A stretch of DNA of 64,000 nt from Lentisphaerae bacterium GWF2_45_14 (GCA_001804785.1 MHBG01000021.1:1-64000); one strand, 5' to 3'. Numbered from the stretch's first letter, positions 1 through 10,357 are shown. Numbers and translations are program-made. The notes: generated by a model from the sequence alone, not told the origin.

Positions 1-101
1 CCAATACCTTTTCGCTGATGGCCATAGCTTTTTTCCTTTCTCGTTAATTTAACTGCTATGTCCATTTACACAAAAAAATTTACATACTCCAAGTAATAGC
101 T

Positions 102-407
102 TTGTTTTTTTTATTTAGTGCGCTTTTGTTAATTCCTATATGTCCCTATCTGATGTTTTTTATGCTTATTAGTTTCTTTTTTTTTATGTGGGCATATCTA
201 GATATTAGAATGAATATTACTTGTCCTAGATGTGGGAAAAATTTAAGTTATCTTGTGCTTGATCCTAGTTATTCTAAGACTGTTAGTACTGTTATTCTTC
301 CTAAAAGTATGGAAAACATAATTAAAGAATGTCCATTTTGTAAATATAATTTCTCCGAATCTGGAGTCACAAAAACATCAGAAAAGTTCGATAATAATTT
401 GCATTAA
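102..407 (+). CDS. small membrane protein with CxxC...CxxC zinc-ribbon-like motif, hypothetical
   Basis: ORF; hydrophobic N-terminus followed by CPRCGKN and CPFCKYN; AT-rich context. Confidence 0.5.
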   Translation: MFFLFSALLLIPICPYLMFFMLISFFFFMWAYLDIRMNITCPRCGKNLSYLVLDPSYSKTVSTVILPKSMENIIKECPFCKYNFSESGVTKTSEKFDNNLH

Positions 408-496
408 TAAAAAAAATATGATTATTTTATAGTAAAAAAATAGAGTACTATGTGAATACGGCAGAGGAATCTATGTTATTAAAATAAGGAGATAGC

Positions 497-1027
497 ATGA
501 AACGGCAAATTGCTATAGTTAGTCTTTTTTTGTTTATGTGTTATTCAAGCAATGGAGAAAACATTAATTGGACTGTTTTCTGTCAGCATTGGATACCAGA
601 CAAAAGAGCAGACATGGTTTTTATGTATTTCGGAAATAAGGAAAAAACTGTTCATAATTGGATTTGCATTATTTGGGACAGAAATGACGAAAGTTTAATA
701 TCTCGGCATTATACTATCAATTCTACGTATAATTTAGCAGTCTATGACCACCGAGAACTTTTTCTTGTTAGTTTTTTTAAAGATATAGTGAATTTTAATG
801 GAAAATTTTTAATTGGAGGCAAATTAGTAACTACTTATAATTATATTTTTAATATTGAAAATGGCCGAGTACTCCATGTTACAAAAAATTACGAAATAAT
901 TCAAATTAAAAGTCATGATAATGAATTACCTAAGTCTGAATTTTCACCTACCTGTAATGCTTGGGAAATAGTCTTCCCATATATAAATAGTCTTCTTAAA
1001 GAAAAAAGGCTACAATTGGAACAATAG
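497..1027 (+). CDS. hypothetical protein with signal peptide
   Basis: ORF with hydrophobic N-terminus MKRQIAIVSLFLFMCYSSNG and upstream AAGGAGAT ribosome-binding site. Confidence 0.55.
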   Translation: MKRQIAIVSLFLFMCYSSNGENINWTVFCQHWIPDKRADMVFMYFGNKEKTVHNWICIIWDRNDESLISRHYTINSTYNLAVYDHRELFLVSFFKDIVNFNGKFLIGGKLVTTYNYIFNIENGRVLHVTKNYEIIQIKSHDNELPKSEFSPTCNAWEIVFPYINSLLKEKRLQLEQ

Positions 1028-1065
1028 AATAATAGCAATTAATAATTATAAAAATTGAGGATGCA

Positions 1066-1935
1066 TTGATTTATCAATATATGAATAATTTGAGGATGCA
1101 GATGTGGTTTGATTCGCCAAACCACTGCGCTTCCTTTTGGGTCATGACGATAATACTCTGCATTGGAGGTTTTCTGTTCTTTATTGAGAAAAAGAAATTC
1201 CTGGCATGGGGATTCTTCGGCGCTGTTATCTTTCAGGAAGTCTTGCTTTCAATGACTTATTCGCGCGGGGGGTATGTTTCACTGATTGCCGGGATTCTGT
1301 TTGTCTGGTTTTTCAGTCGTAAGAAATGGACTCTTTCATTTTTAGCCTCGTTTCTTGTCATCATCCTTCTTACTGCTAATGGAGTTGACAGAATAAAATC
1401 TATCGGTATTACCGAGGATGGCTCTATCGGCAACAGACTACTTTTATGGGAAGGCGGACTTGCCGTCATCTGGAATAATTTATTCTCCGGTGTTGGAGCT
1501 GACTCTGTCGGAAAGCTATATACAGCCTGGCATCAGCCGCTTTCACTTAACGAAGCCTATGCAACCCTTATTAATGACTACCTGACGATAGCGGCAGGTT
1601 ACGGAATATTTGCAATATTCGGGTATCTTGCACTTATACTGTCGGGGCTATGGTTCGGACTAAAACTCTGGAAGGCAACTAAGAATCCTCTTCTCCTATC
1701 TTTGCCAGGAGCTATGGTCGCGCCTGGCCCCGAAAGTTGGAGAGATTGAATAAGTGTAAAAGACTCCCAAACTAAAAACATAGGTATCTACTATCTTAAA
1801 AATAAACAGCCGGAAAAAGCCCAAAAGCTCTTTGATGAGGTCAAAGCCCAATATGCCGATTCAATCAATCATCAGGGCACACTGCTTATCGACCTCATTG
1901 AGAAGCAAGAAGCATTGTTTAAAGGCATATTATAA
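1066..1935 (+). pseudogene. O-antigen ligase/polymerase (Wzy-like) remnant with TPR-like tail, interrupted by in-frame TGA at 1747
   Basis: Translation SYSRGGYVSLIAG...GNRLLLWEGGLAVIWNNLFSGVGADSVG resembles the O-antigen ligase domain; after the TGA the same frame continues as SVKDSQTKNIGIYYLKNKQPEKAQKLFDEVKAQYADSINHQGTLLIDLIEKQEALFKGIL to TAA at 1935. Confidence 0.6.
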
Positions 1936-1941
1936 GAGGCG

Positions 1942-2823
1942 TCAGGCTCCGAATTTCCTGAACTCGCGGGGACTGATTCCCTTAACCTTGCGGAACTGAC
2001 GCGAAAAGAAATTACTGTCAGAAAACCCTGTTTTTGAAGCGATTTCGGAGATCGTCAAATTACTGGCGGAAAGAAGTTCGCATGCGCGGGCTATTCTTTT
2101 TCTTATCACATATTCCATCGGGGAATAAGCAAAGGCTCTCCGGAATGTCCTGCTGAGTGTGCTTATCGACATTCCGGCCTTTGACGCCAAGATGTCGATG
2201 CTGAGGGGTTTTTCAAAATTTCTGTTTATGAAACTCATGAGAGACGCGAGTTCGAGGAGTTTTCTTGAGTGAAGCGATTTCTGTCCCGAATACCATCTGG
2301 CTACCATTCCCCGAAAGCTCATAAAAAATGACGCCGCCATATAATGGAAAGCGCCTTTTTTCCCTTCGAGCTCTCTTTCAATCTGCCATATAATATTTTC
2401 AGCCTCAAGAAGTTCAAGTTCAGAAAGCCTGAGTCGGCTTTTGAAGGAATGTTCGCGCCTGAGTCTCGGCTCAAGCTCAAAAAAAGCATAGTATCCCGAC
2501 TGGGACTTAAGGTCTAAATCCGGAAAATTGAGTTGTTCCGGCATATAGAGAATATTTATGAGCTCCAGTTTCTCCGTCTCCGCGTACCCGTGTGGCCGCC
2601 CGGGCCATATCAGAAACATATCGCCTGCCCTTATCTGGTAGCGCTCCTCTTCTGTAAAATGAATCCCTCTTCCCCTAGTGATAAGCACTAGCTCATGGAA
2701 TTCATGCGAATGGAGTCCGGCGGGTGATTGCGGACTCATCCGGTGGATCTTGAGAATCTCGTCGGCTCCCGAAAGAAGGCTGCTCTTGGGATAAAAATCA
2801 TTCATAAAATATCTTTTTGACAA
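1942..2823 (-). CDS. AraC family transcriptional regulator with cupin-like N-terminal sensor
   Basis: C-terminal double HTH (ISTLSRTFRRAFAYSPMEYVIRKRIARACELL...ISEIASKTGFSDSNFFSRQFRKVKGISPREFRK); N-terminal HSHEFHELVLITRGRGIH cupin motif. Confidence 0.93.
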   Translation of the reverse strand: MSKRYFMNDFYPKSSLLSGADEILKIHRMSPQSPAGLHSHEFHELVLITRGRGIHFTEEERYQIRAGDMFLIWPGRPHGYAETEKLELINILYMPEQLNFPDLDLKSQSGYYAFFELEPRLRREHSFKSRLRLSELELLEAENIIWQIERELEGKKGAFHYMAASFFMSFRGMVARWYSGQKSLHSRKLLELASLMSFINRNFEKPLSIDILASKAGMSISTLSRTFRRAFAYSPMEYVIRKRIARACELLSASNLTISEIASKTGFSDSNFFSRQFRKVKGISPREFRKFGA

Positions 2824-2904
2824 GATTATGCTAGTTTATGAGCGAATAGTCAAGGAATCATTGCCATTTTCATGTAAAATAAATAAAAACAAAAGGATTT
2901 AACC

Positions 2905-5900
2905 ATGGATAAAATTATACAAAACGAATTTCTGAATCCGGAAGCGTCATACAGAGGCGCCCCGTTCTGGGCATGGAACGGCAAACTCGAAGAAGACGAA
3001 CTTCGCCGCCAGATAAGAATAATGCACCAGATGGGATTGGGCGGCTTTTTCATGCACTCAAGGGTAGGGCTTGATACCGCATATCTTTCAGACGAATGGT
3101 TTGACCGCATAAAAGCCTGCATCGACGAGGCCGAAAAGCTCGGTATGAACGCATGGCTTTATGATGAGGACAGATGGCCCTCCGGCGCCGCTGGCGGGCT
3201 CGTAACTAAAAACCCCGACTACAGGGCGCGCTCGATAGTGATGAAGGAAAACGGCACGGCATCGCCTGAAACAATAGCCATTTTCGCAGCGGAAATGGAA
3301 AATGGAAAGATTAAAAACTACAGGAAAATAAAATCCGGCGAGAAAATATCCTCAAAAGAAAAAGTGCTCGAATTTCATATAGAGACGCAAGCCGAAAGCT
3401 CGTGGTACAATGGTCAGACATATCTCGATACTCTCAGCCATGACGCAGTAAAAGAATTCATAAAAGTTACCCACGAGGCCTATAGAAAAAAAATCGCTTC
3501 TAAATTTGGCAAATCCGTCCCCGGTATCTTTACTGACGAACCAAACTTTATCGCCGCTTTCCATGAAGATGAAAAAATCATCAAAAATGCCTGGACAAAG
3601 AAACTTCCGGAAATATTTGAAAAACGCTACGGCTATGACATAATAGATGTCCTTCCCGAAATATTCCTCGACACAAAGGATTCCTCTTTTTCTAAAGTTC
3701 GCTGGAACTACTTCGACTGCGTGACATTCCTTTTTGCCGATGCCTTCGCAAGGCAGATCGGAGAGTGGTGCACAAAAAACAATATGCTCCATACCGGGCA
3801 CGCTCTTCATGAAGACACGCTTTCGGCACAGACATGCATGGCCGGCAGCGCAATGAGATCTTATGAATACATGCAGGCCCCCGGAATGGATCTTCTTACC
3901 GAACACTGGAGAGTTTACAATACCGCAAAGCAGGTCAGTTCCGCGGCAAACCAGTTCGGAGCGAAATGGCGGCTTACCGAGACATACGGTTGTACCGGCT
4001 GGGATTTCCCATTTGCCGGACACAAGGCACTTGGAGACTGGCAGGCCGCACTCGGCATAAACCTTCGCTGTCAGCATCTCGCGTGGTACACGATGCAGGG
4101 AGAAGCCAAACGCGATTACCCGGCAAGCATATTCTACCAGTCCCCATGGTGGGAATCCTACTCGAAAGTCGAAAATTACTTTGCACGTATAAATTACGTT
4201 ATGACAAAGGGCTCTGAAGTAAGGAACCTTCTGGTCATACATCCCATAGAAAGCATGTGGGGCACTATTTCCAAAGGCTGGCGGGAAGATAAAGAAGTAG
4301 CGGAAATGGACACCAATTTTTTCAGAACAAGTGACTTCCTTCTCGGCGCAAATATTGATTTCGATTTCGGAGATGAGGATATAATATCAAGGCACGCAAA
4401 AATTGAAAAAGTAGGAGGCAAGGCAAAATTTACCATAAACAAAGCTTCCTATTCCACAATTCTAGTGCCGCCGCTGAAAACAATCAGAAAGACGACTCTC
4501 GCTCTTCTGGAAACATTCGTAAATGCCGGAGGCAAAGTCACTTTTGCAGGAAAAGCGCCTGAATTTGTCAATGGCGAAAAATCGGATGCCGCCGCAAAAT
4601 TCGCGGATAAAACCGCCATAATTCCATATTCCGAAAAGGCAATTGTAAAAGCAGTTGAAAGCAATGCCAGGACTCTTTCAATTACTGACACAGATGGCAA
4701 AGAACTCTCTCGTGTCCTCTATCTCCTGAAAGAGGATAAAGAGAATTTCTATTTATTCATATGCAATACCGGGCATATGAAAAACCCGCCGTCGGCAATG
4801 GCCGAACCATCTATGGTAAGAGACCGTAAAAAAGTTTATCCCGAAGCTTTTGTAAATATCTTTATGAATGCGGCCGGCTCTGTCCTTGAACTAGACCCCG
4901 ACACAGGGAAAATATATAGTGCGGACTCGAAGACATCTTCGGGCTGTGTGAAAATTAAAACGTCATTCGACGAACTGGGAAGCCGTCTTTTCCTCATCCC
5001 CAAAAAGAAAAAAGTTTCTTCATTTTCCGCAAGACCTTCATTTAAAAAGGAATGTACCCTCGCCATTAATAAAAAGTCATGGCAGGTAAGTACTTCTGAA
5101 CAGAATGTTCTTGCGCTGGATTATCCCTCTCTCAGAATAGGACCGAATGGAAAATGGACAAAGCCTGATGAAATATTAAGAGTAGACTCCAAAGTCAGAG
5201 ACTTTCTTGGAACCCTGCGCCGGGGCGGGCGAATGGTACAGCCATGGGCCAGGGTAAAAAATCATGATCCTAAAAAAACTCCAATAGGCCTTTCTTATAA
5301 ATTCGAAGTAAAGAATGTTCCATCGGGGACGGTATCTCTCGCAATTGAAAAACCGGAGACTTTCAAAATAGCGGTTAATGGAAACGCTCTGAGTTCCGAT
5401 TCTGCATCAGGATTCTGGTGTGACCGTTCGTTGAAAACTATCCCATTTTCAGGCAATCTTCTGAAGAAAGGGATTAACGAAATATCTCTTGAATGTGATT
5501 TTACAGAAGAACATCCCGGACTCGAAATAATATATCTGCTGGGAGACTTTTCTGTAAAAATATCAGGGAATAAACCAACGGTCAATACTCCCGTAAGAGA
5601 ACTCAAAACGGGTGATTGGACAAAACAGGGATTCCCGTTCTATTCCGGAAATATGACTTACATCACGACTGTAAAACTTACGAAGTCCGCGAAAGAAAAA
5701 GTCTTCGTAAAGATACCGTCTTACAGGGGCGTCGCCGTCGCGGTATATGTCAACGGAGAAAAGGCAGGAATCACGGCATGGGCACCTGGCGAAGTTGATA
5801 TAAGCAGCGTTGTTCAAATCGGCTCCAACGAAATAAGGATTGAAATTATGGGGCATAGAAGGAACTCGCACGGCCCGTTGCATTATTCCGAAAAATGGCC

Positions 5901-6012
5901 GATGTGGACCGGTCCGGCTCAGTACATATCCGAGGGCAAAGGGTGGAGCGATAAATATAATTTGGTTCCATGCGGCCTTATGGAAAATCCGCTGCTGCTG
6001 GTCAGGATATAG
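2905..6012 (+). CDS. glycoside hydrolase, GH106-like (alpha-L-rhamnosidase-like)
   Basis: N-terminus PFWAWNGKLEEDELRRQIRIMHQMGLGGFFMHSRVGLDTAYLSDEWFDRIKACIDEAEKLGMNAWLYDEDRWPSG is characteristic of GH106-like proteins; C-terminal beta-sandwich-like region. Confidence 0.8.
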   Translation: MDKIIQNEFLNPEASYRGAPFWAWNGKLEEDELRRQIRIMHQMGLGGFFMHSRVGLDTAYLSDEWFDRIKACIDEAEKLGMNAWLYDEDRWPSGAAGGLVTKNPDYRARSIVMKENGTASPETIAIFAAEMENGKIKNYRKIKSGEKISSKEKVLEFHIETQAESSWYNGQTYLDTLSHDAVKEFIKVTHEAYRKKIASKFGKSVPGIFTDEPNFIAAFHEDEKIIKNAWTKKLPEIFEKRYGYDIIDVLPEIFLDTKDSSFSKVRWNYFDCVTFLFADAFARQIGEWCTKNNMLHTGHALHEDTLSAQTCMAGSAMRSYEYMQAPGMDLLTEHWRVYNTAKQVSSAANQFGAKWRLTETYGCTGWDFPFAGHKALGDWQAALGINLRCQHLAWYTMQGEAKRDYPASIFYQSPWWESYSKVENYFARINYVMTKGSEVRNLLVIHPIESMWGTISKGWREDKEVAEMDTNFFRTSDFLLGANIDFDFGDEDIISRHAKIEKVGGKAKFTINKASYSTILVPPLKTIRKTTLALLETFVNAGGKVTFAGKAPEFVNGEKSDAAAKFADKTAIIPYSEKAIVKAVESNARTLSITDTDGKELSRVLYLLKEDKENFYLFICNTGHMKNPPSAMAEPSMVRDRKKVYPEAFVNIFMNAAGSVLELDPDTGKIYSADSKTSSGCVKIKTSFDELGSRLFLIPKKKKVSSFSARPSFKKECTLAINKKSWQVSTSEQNVLALDYPSLRIGPNGKWTKPDEILRVDSKVRDFLGTLRRGGRMVQPWARVKNHDPKKTPIGLSYKFEVKNVPSGTVSLAIEKPETFKIAVNGNALSSDSASGFWCDRSLKTIPFSGNLLKKGINEISLECDFTEEHPGLEIIYLLGDFSVKISGNKPTVNTPVRELKTGDWTKQGFPFYSGNMTYITTVKLTKSAKEKVFVKIPSYRGVAVAVYVNGEKAGITAWAPGEVDISSVVQIGSNEIRIEIMGHRRNSHGPLHYSEKWPMWTGPAQYISEGKGWSDKYNLVPCGLMENPLLLVRI

Positions 6013-6067
6013 GAAAAATTCCGATTACAAGCAGTGACGGGAGCCTTCTCTTCTCCGGAAATTAAGA

Positions 6068-7117
6068 CTATAAATCTGCGCCAGTCCCGTAGTCTTTCAA
6101 ATTTTCCCCAAAAAGCCTGTGGTATTCGGAGTGCCAGGGTTTTGCCACAGTCGCTCTCGGGGCAGGGCCTATTATCTTCCCGAGAAGTTTTGCAAGATGG
6201 TCCGGAAGCAGCGAAAGTTCTTCGTCTTCAGGGAATAATGGAAGCTCTCCGGCGAGTCCGATTGATGAGGCTTTTTTTAGATCGAGTGCGCAGAATACCC
6301 ACGGGATAAGTATGTCGAGTTTTAGAAAATCATTTCGTCCAGCCTCTTTGTCCATCTTGTAGCGATAGCGTCCGACTCCGAAATTTACTCTTGTGATTCT
6401 GTCGAGAATGCCTTCCGGAGACTTGAATTCGCCATTTATAATACCCTTGGCATGAAACCATTGCCAGAACCCGCGAAGTATGCTTTCTTCTGTATCTTTT
6501 CTTAGGTGTGAACAGAGTGCCGATGGTTCGTAGCGCATCTTGTAACCCTTGGAATAGAGGAGTTCGCACATGAGCATATCTTCATAGTTAGTGCGCAGTT
6601 CGGAATTGTAATTTCCCAGGGATGCAAGGATATCGGTACGGAAAATATTATTTGCGCCGTAGATGAAGCGCGGGTTCATGAGTGGGGCATCGCCCCAGTG
6701 CTGGGCCATGTGGACGGCACGCCAACGATCGCCAAGAGTGTCCTGATAAAACTCATTGAGCCGTCCTCCGGCCCCGGCAATGTCAAATGAATTCATTGTA
6801 TCAAGAAGGGTCTCCAGCCAGCGGGAAGCCGGAACCACGTCCGAATCCAATGAAGCAACGAGCGGAGAACTTATATTGGAGAGTGCTTTATTTCGCGCGG
6901 CGGAAAGGCCCATATTTACAGGCTGAATTAGGATTTCGACATCTTTTATGAATCGTCCGGAAAGCGAGAGCGGCGGGGTTGATCCGTCATCTACGAGTAT
7001 TATCCTCGAAGGCATAACAGTTTGGCTTAAAACACCTTCAAGGCACCGCTCGATTGTCGAAATTGCGTTGTAGCATGGGACGTATAATGAAACATCAGAC
7101 GCGCTGTACTTATTCAT
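6068..7117 (-). CDS. glycosyltransferase family 2
   Basis: SLYVPCYNAISTIERCLEGVLSQTVMPSRIILVDDGS and ASLDSDVVPA motifs. Confidence 0.9.
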   Translation of the reverse strand: MNKYSASDVSLYVPCYNAISTIERCLEGVLSQTVMPSRIILVDDGSTPPLSLSGRFIKDVEILIQPVNMGLSAARNKALSNISSPLVASLDSDVVPASRWLETLLDTMNSFDIAGAGGRLNEFYQDTLGDRWRAVHMAQHWGDAPLMNPRFIYGANNIFRTDILASLGNYNSELRTNYEDMLMCELLYSKGYKMRYEPSALCSHLRKDTEESILRGFWQWFHAKGIINGEFKSPEGILDRITRVNFGVGRYRYKMDKEAGRNDFLKLDILIPWVFCALDLKKASSIGLAGELPLFPEDEELSLLPDHLAKLLGKIIGPAPRATVAKPWHSEYHRLFGENLKDYGTGADL

Positions 7118-7682
7118 TTTTAAGAATCTCTATTACGTAGTCAGCGGCATCGGAAATATTTTTTTTAAAAACCGTATCCCGCGGCATTGAGTCAGGAATC
7201 CCCTCTGCTCCGTAACCCGTTGAAACGAGTATTCCGATGCGGCATCCGGCGTTAAATCCTGCTTCAATATCGCTTTTTTTGTCGCCTATCATCGCGGACT
7301 TTGAAAGAGATATATTGTATTCTTCCGCAGCGCGGAGAATCATTCCCGGCGCGGGCTTGCGGCATGAACATTCCGTCTTGTAGCATTCTATTTTTCCGTC
7401 CGGATGGTGCGGACAGTGATACCATGCGTCGACAGCGGCTCCGGATTCTGCGAGAAGTTCTGCTATTCTTTTATTTATCAGAGAAAGCGTTTCTTCGCTG
7501 AAGTAGCCGCGTGCAATACCGGACTGATTGGATACGACTATCACTGTGAAGCTATTTTCGCGGAGCTTTTTTACCGCTTCGGCCGCACCGTCTATCAAGA
7601 CTGCCTTGTTCGGATCGGCCAGGTAATCGGCCTCTTCAACAAGGACACCGTCTCTGTCGAGAAAACAAGCCTTTTTCATCAA
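7110..7682 (-). CDS. gmhB: D-glycero-D-manno-heptose 1,7-bisphosphate phosphatase-like HAD-IIIA hydrolase
   Basis: FLDRDGVLVEE, VSNQSGIARGYF, CPHHPDGKIECYKTECSCRKPAPGM zinc-loop motif, MIGDKKSDIEAG. Confidence 0.9.
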   Translation of the reverse strand: MMKKACFLDRDGVLVEEADYLADPNKAVLIDGAAEAVKKLRENSFTVIVVSNQSGIARGYFSEETLSLINKRIAELLAESGAAVDAWYHCPHHPDGKIECYKTECSCRKPAPGMILRAAEEYNISLSKSAMIGDKKSDIEAGFNAGCRIGILVSTGYGAEGIPDSMPRDTVFKKNISDAADYVIEILKNE

Positions 7683-7707
7683 ATGCCCTTTTATTGCGGA
7701 TTCAGTA

Positions 7708-8694
7708 TTAAGGGATCTTCGGAATCATATTTTCCGTTTGTTTTCCCCTGATTATGGAACTTGGGTCGTCGCTCAACGAGTTTGCCAGTTCCGTGATTGA
7801 ATCAAGTGCCTGGTTTAGCTTCGTAAGCGTGTTGGCGAGGGCGTCCTTTGTATTGACTACGGAGTATGAGGCGTCTCTGAAACTTCTGGACGTTTCAGGC
7901 AGTCTCGCGTCCTGGATTGCCTTTGTGGTTACGCCCGCAAGGTTGTTTATCGAAACGAGACCGTCCTGAACTTCGCTCAATATACTTTTTATTTTCTGTT
8001 CTGTAAGCACTTTGTTTACGCTGCTTATACTCGATTCAAGCTGGTCGCTCGCCTCTTCAAGTTTTGAAATCATGTTGCTTACCTTCGGGTCCTGGAGGAG
8101 TTTTCTTGCGGAGATAAACGTGTCGGAAAGCTCGGTGCTTATCTTGTCGAATGGTACTTTTGCAATCTTTTCAAGCGAGGTATTGATAAGGTTGAGCATG
8201 TCTTTAAATATGGACGGCGCGGCAGGGATGTAGAGTCCTTTGGCTTCAACGAGTCCAGGGGGAGGTTCCATATCAAGACTGGATTTGTGCAGATAATCGA
8301 TTTCCACATATTTCATTCCAGTTATTCCGGCGTAGTTGAGCTGGCAGCGCAGTCCTTCGGCTATTTCTTTTTTCATAAATTCGTAGAAATAGTCGTCATC
8401 ATCCGGCGTGCCGTTTTTCGCGACGTCGAAGCCGGAAAGTCTGATTTCCATATCAACCTTAATCAATTTGTCATCGGTCCTTATGGAGATTCTTTTGACT
8501 TTGCCGATAGGAACGCCCTTGTATTTAACCGGCGAACCGATGTCCAGGCCCTGTACTGACTCCTGAAAGAGAGTTACCAGTGTTGCTTTTTCTTTGAATA
8601 CTTCCGAAAGTCCCAGCATGAACAGGCAGAGCAGGAAAAGGAAAAAGCCCGTGACGACAAAAATTCCTAGTTTATACTTATTCGCTTCTATCAT
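7708..8694 (-). CDS. mlaD: MlaD family substrate-binding protein (MCE domain)
   Basis: N-terminal TM; MCE motif VQGLDIGSPVKYKGVPIGKVKRI; next to mlaF and mlaE homologs. Confidence 0.9.
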   Translation of the reverse strand: MIEANKYKLGIFVVTGFFLFLLCLFMLGLSEVFKEKATLVTLFQESVQGLDIGSPVKYKGVPIGKVKRISIRTDDKLIKVDMEIRLSGFDVAKNGTPDDDDYFYEFMKKEIAEGLRCQLNYAGITGMKYVEIDYLHKSSLDMEPPPGLVEAKGLYIPAAPSIFKDMLNLINTSLEKIAKVPFDKISTELSDTFISARKLLQDPKVSNMISKLEEASDQLESSISSVNKVLTEQKIKSILSEVQDGLVSINNLAGVTTKAIQDARLPETSRSFRDASYSVVNTKDALANTLTKLNQALDSITELANSLSDDPSSIIRGKQTENMIPKIP

Positions 8695-8709
8695 CTTATG
8701 TGTATCCTT

Positions 8710-9480
8710 TCAATCACAATAGTGTTTTCTTTTAAGTCCGGAACGTGTCAGGAATTCCTTTACCCTCGGGATAGGAGGATTTTCGAGCAGCGTTTGGGGT
8801 TTGCCTTCGGCGACCATGGTCTTGGAATTGCTGTCGAGCATTATGACCCGGTCGGCGACCGTAAAAATACTATCAAGTTCATGTGTTACAATCACCATAG
8901 TGGCGCCGGATTTTTTGCTGAGATCCAGAATAAGCCTGTCAAGTTCAGCAGAAGTTATCGGGTCAAGTCCCGCGGATGGTTCATCAAAAAAGAGCAATTT
9001 GGGATCGAGCGCCATGGCTCGGGCTATCCCTGCCCGTTTGCGCATTCCGCCGGAGATCTCCGATGGCATATAGTTCCTGAACTTGTCCATGTCGACAAGA
9101 CTGAGTTTTTCATCCACTATCTTATCTATCTCGTCTTTTGAGTGATTCGTATGTTCTTCAAGTACGAGCGAGATATTTTCTCCCACTGTAAGAGAGCCGA
9201 AAAGCGCACCGCCCTGATAGGTTACTCCAAAACTTTTCATCATCCGGCGTTTTTCGTTTTCGTCGGCCTTAACTATGCTTTCACCGTAGATCAATATTTC
9301 TCCCTTGAACGGATTATAAAGACCTATTATGTGCTTGAGCAATGTGCTTTTTCCACAACCCGAGCCTCCGAGGATTACAAATATTTCGCCGGGTTCGACA
9401 GAAAATGAAATATCTTTCAGCACCACGGTTTTATCGTAGCCTATTTCAAGATTTTTGACTTCCACAACTGGGTTTTCCAT
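8710..9480 (-). CDS. mlaF: ABC transporter ATP-binding protein MlaF-like
   Basis: Walker A GGSGCGKSTLLKHI, signature EISGGMRKRAGIARAMA, Walker B LLFFDEPSAGLDP; start reassigned to MENPVVEVKNLEIGY. Confidence 0.92.
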   Translation of the reverse strand: MENPVVEVKNLEIGYDKTVVLKDISFSVEPGEIFVILGGSGCGKSTLLKHIIGLYNPFKGEILIYGESIVKADENEKRRMMKSFGVTYQGGALFGSLTVGENISLVLEEHTNHSKDEIDKIVDEKLSLVDMDKFRNYMPSEISGGMRKRAGIARAMALDPKLLFFDEPSAGLDPITSAELDRLILDLSKKSGATMVIVTHELDSIFTVADRVIMLDSNSKTMVAEGKPQTLLENPPIPRVKEFLTRSGLKRKHYCD

Positions 9481-9485
9481 AATTC

Positions 9486-10295
9486 TCAATACCCCAAAGA
9501 TGTAAATAAAAATGTGAGCACCGCATCGGCTATAACCACCATGAATATGCTGGTGACAACCGCTGATGTCGCGGAACGGCCCACGCCCTGTGCGTCGCAG
9601 CTTGACTGAAAGCCTCTCATACAACCGACGCAGCCTATGATTAATGCAAATACAGCGCTCTTTACTATGCCTTGCACAAACGCCATTGCGGTAAGGACTT
9701 CAATCGTGCGGTTAAAATATGTTATCGCCGGGATTCCAAGTTTTAACGTGCCGACAATGAAGCCGCCGAAGATTCCCGCGATGTCGCCGAATACCGTCAA
9801 TATAGGGATTACCGTGACCATCGCGATTATCTTTGGCACAACGAGGAAGCGGAACGGGACGAAGCCCATCGTCGCCATGGCATCGATTTCTTCTGAGACT
9901 TTCATTGTTCCTATTTCGGCGGCGAATGCCGACCCGGCTCTGCCTGTCGCAATCATCGCCACCATCAAGGCTCCGAGTTCTTTGGTTATGGAGTACGCGA
10001 CGAGGTCGGCGGTGTATATGTCGCCTCCGTACTTAGCCATCTGAACAGCTGTCTGGAAGCCGAGGATAAGGCCCATAAGAAAACATATTGCGCCGACAAT
10101 CGGGAGCGCGTCGCTTCCGCACATGTCCATGTAGTAGAGTGTTTCGCGCCAGCGGATTTTTTTCGGGTTTTTGACTGCGTGATAGAGACAGTCGGCAAGC
10201 TCTCCTGTGAATGAAAGCAGGTCAGTGCAGTCTTTGCCAAACTTAAGTGTCGCGTCGGCAAGGTGTATTAGTGCTCTTTTTCTTCTTCCGGTCAT
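9486..10295 (-). CDS. mlaE: MlaE family ABC transporter permease
   Basis: GFQTAVQMAKYGGDIYTADLVAYSITKELGALMVAMIATGRAGSAFAAEIGTMKVSEEIDAM is the MlaE core motif. Confidence 0.93.
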   Translation of the reverse strand: MTGRRKRALIHLADATLKFGKDCTDLLSFTGELADCLYHAVKNPKKIRWRETLYYMDMCGSDALPIVGAICFLMGLILGFQTAVQMAKYGGDIYTADLVAYSITKELGALMVAMIATGRAGSAFAAEIGTMKVSEEIDAMATMGFVPFRFLVVPKIIAMVTVIPILTVFGDIAGIFGGFIVGTLKLGIPAITYFNRTIEVLTAMAFVQGIVKSAVFALIIGCVGCMRGFQSSCDAQGVGRSATSAVVTSIFMVVIADAVLTFLFTSLGY

Positions 10296-10357
10296 TCAGT
10301 TTAATCCTTAGTGAAGCTTTAATATACAGGAATATTTTGAAAATGCATCTTTAATTC

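Noticed and set aside
3352-4242. 296-aa minus-strand ORF inside the GH106-like gene
   Set aside because: Antisense shadow of a well-supported long CDS; Cys/Phe-rich sequence with no recognisable domain.
8698-9141. 147-aa plus-strand ORF opposite mlaF
   Set aside because: Antisense to a conserved ABC ATPase; no domain or RBS support.
9637-10044. 135-aa plus-strand ORF opposite mlaE
   Set aside because: Antisense shadow of conserved mlaE.
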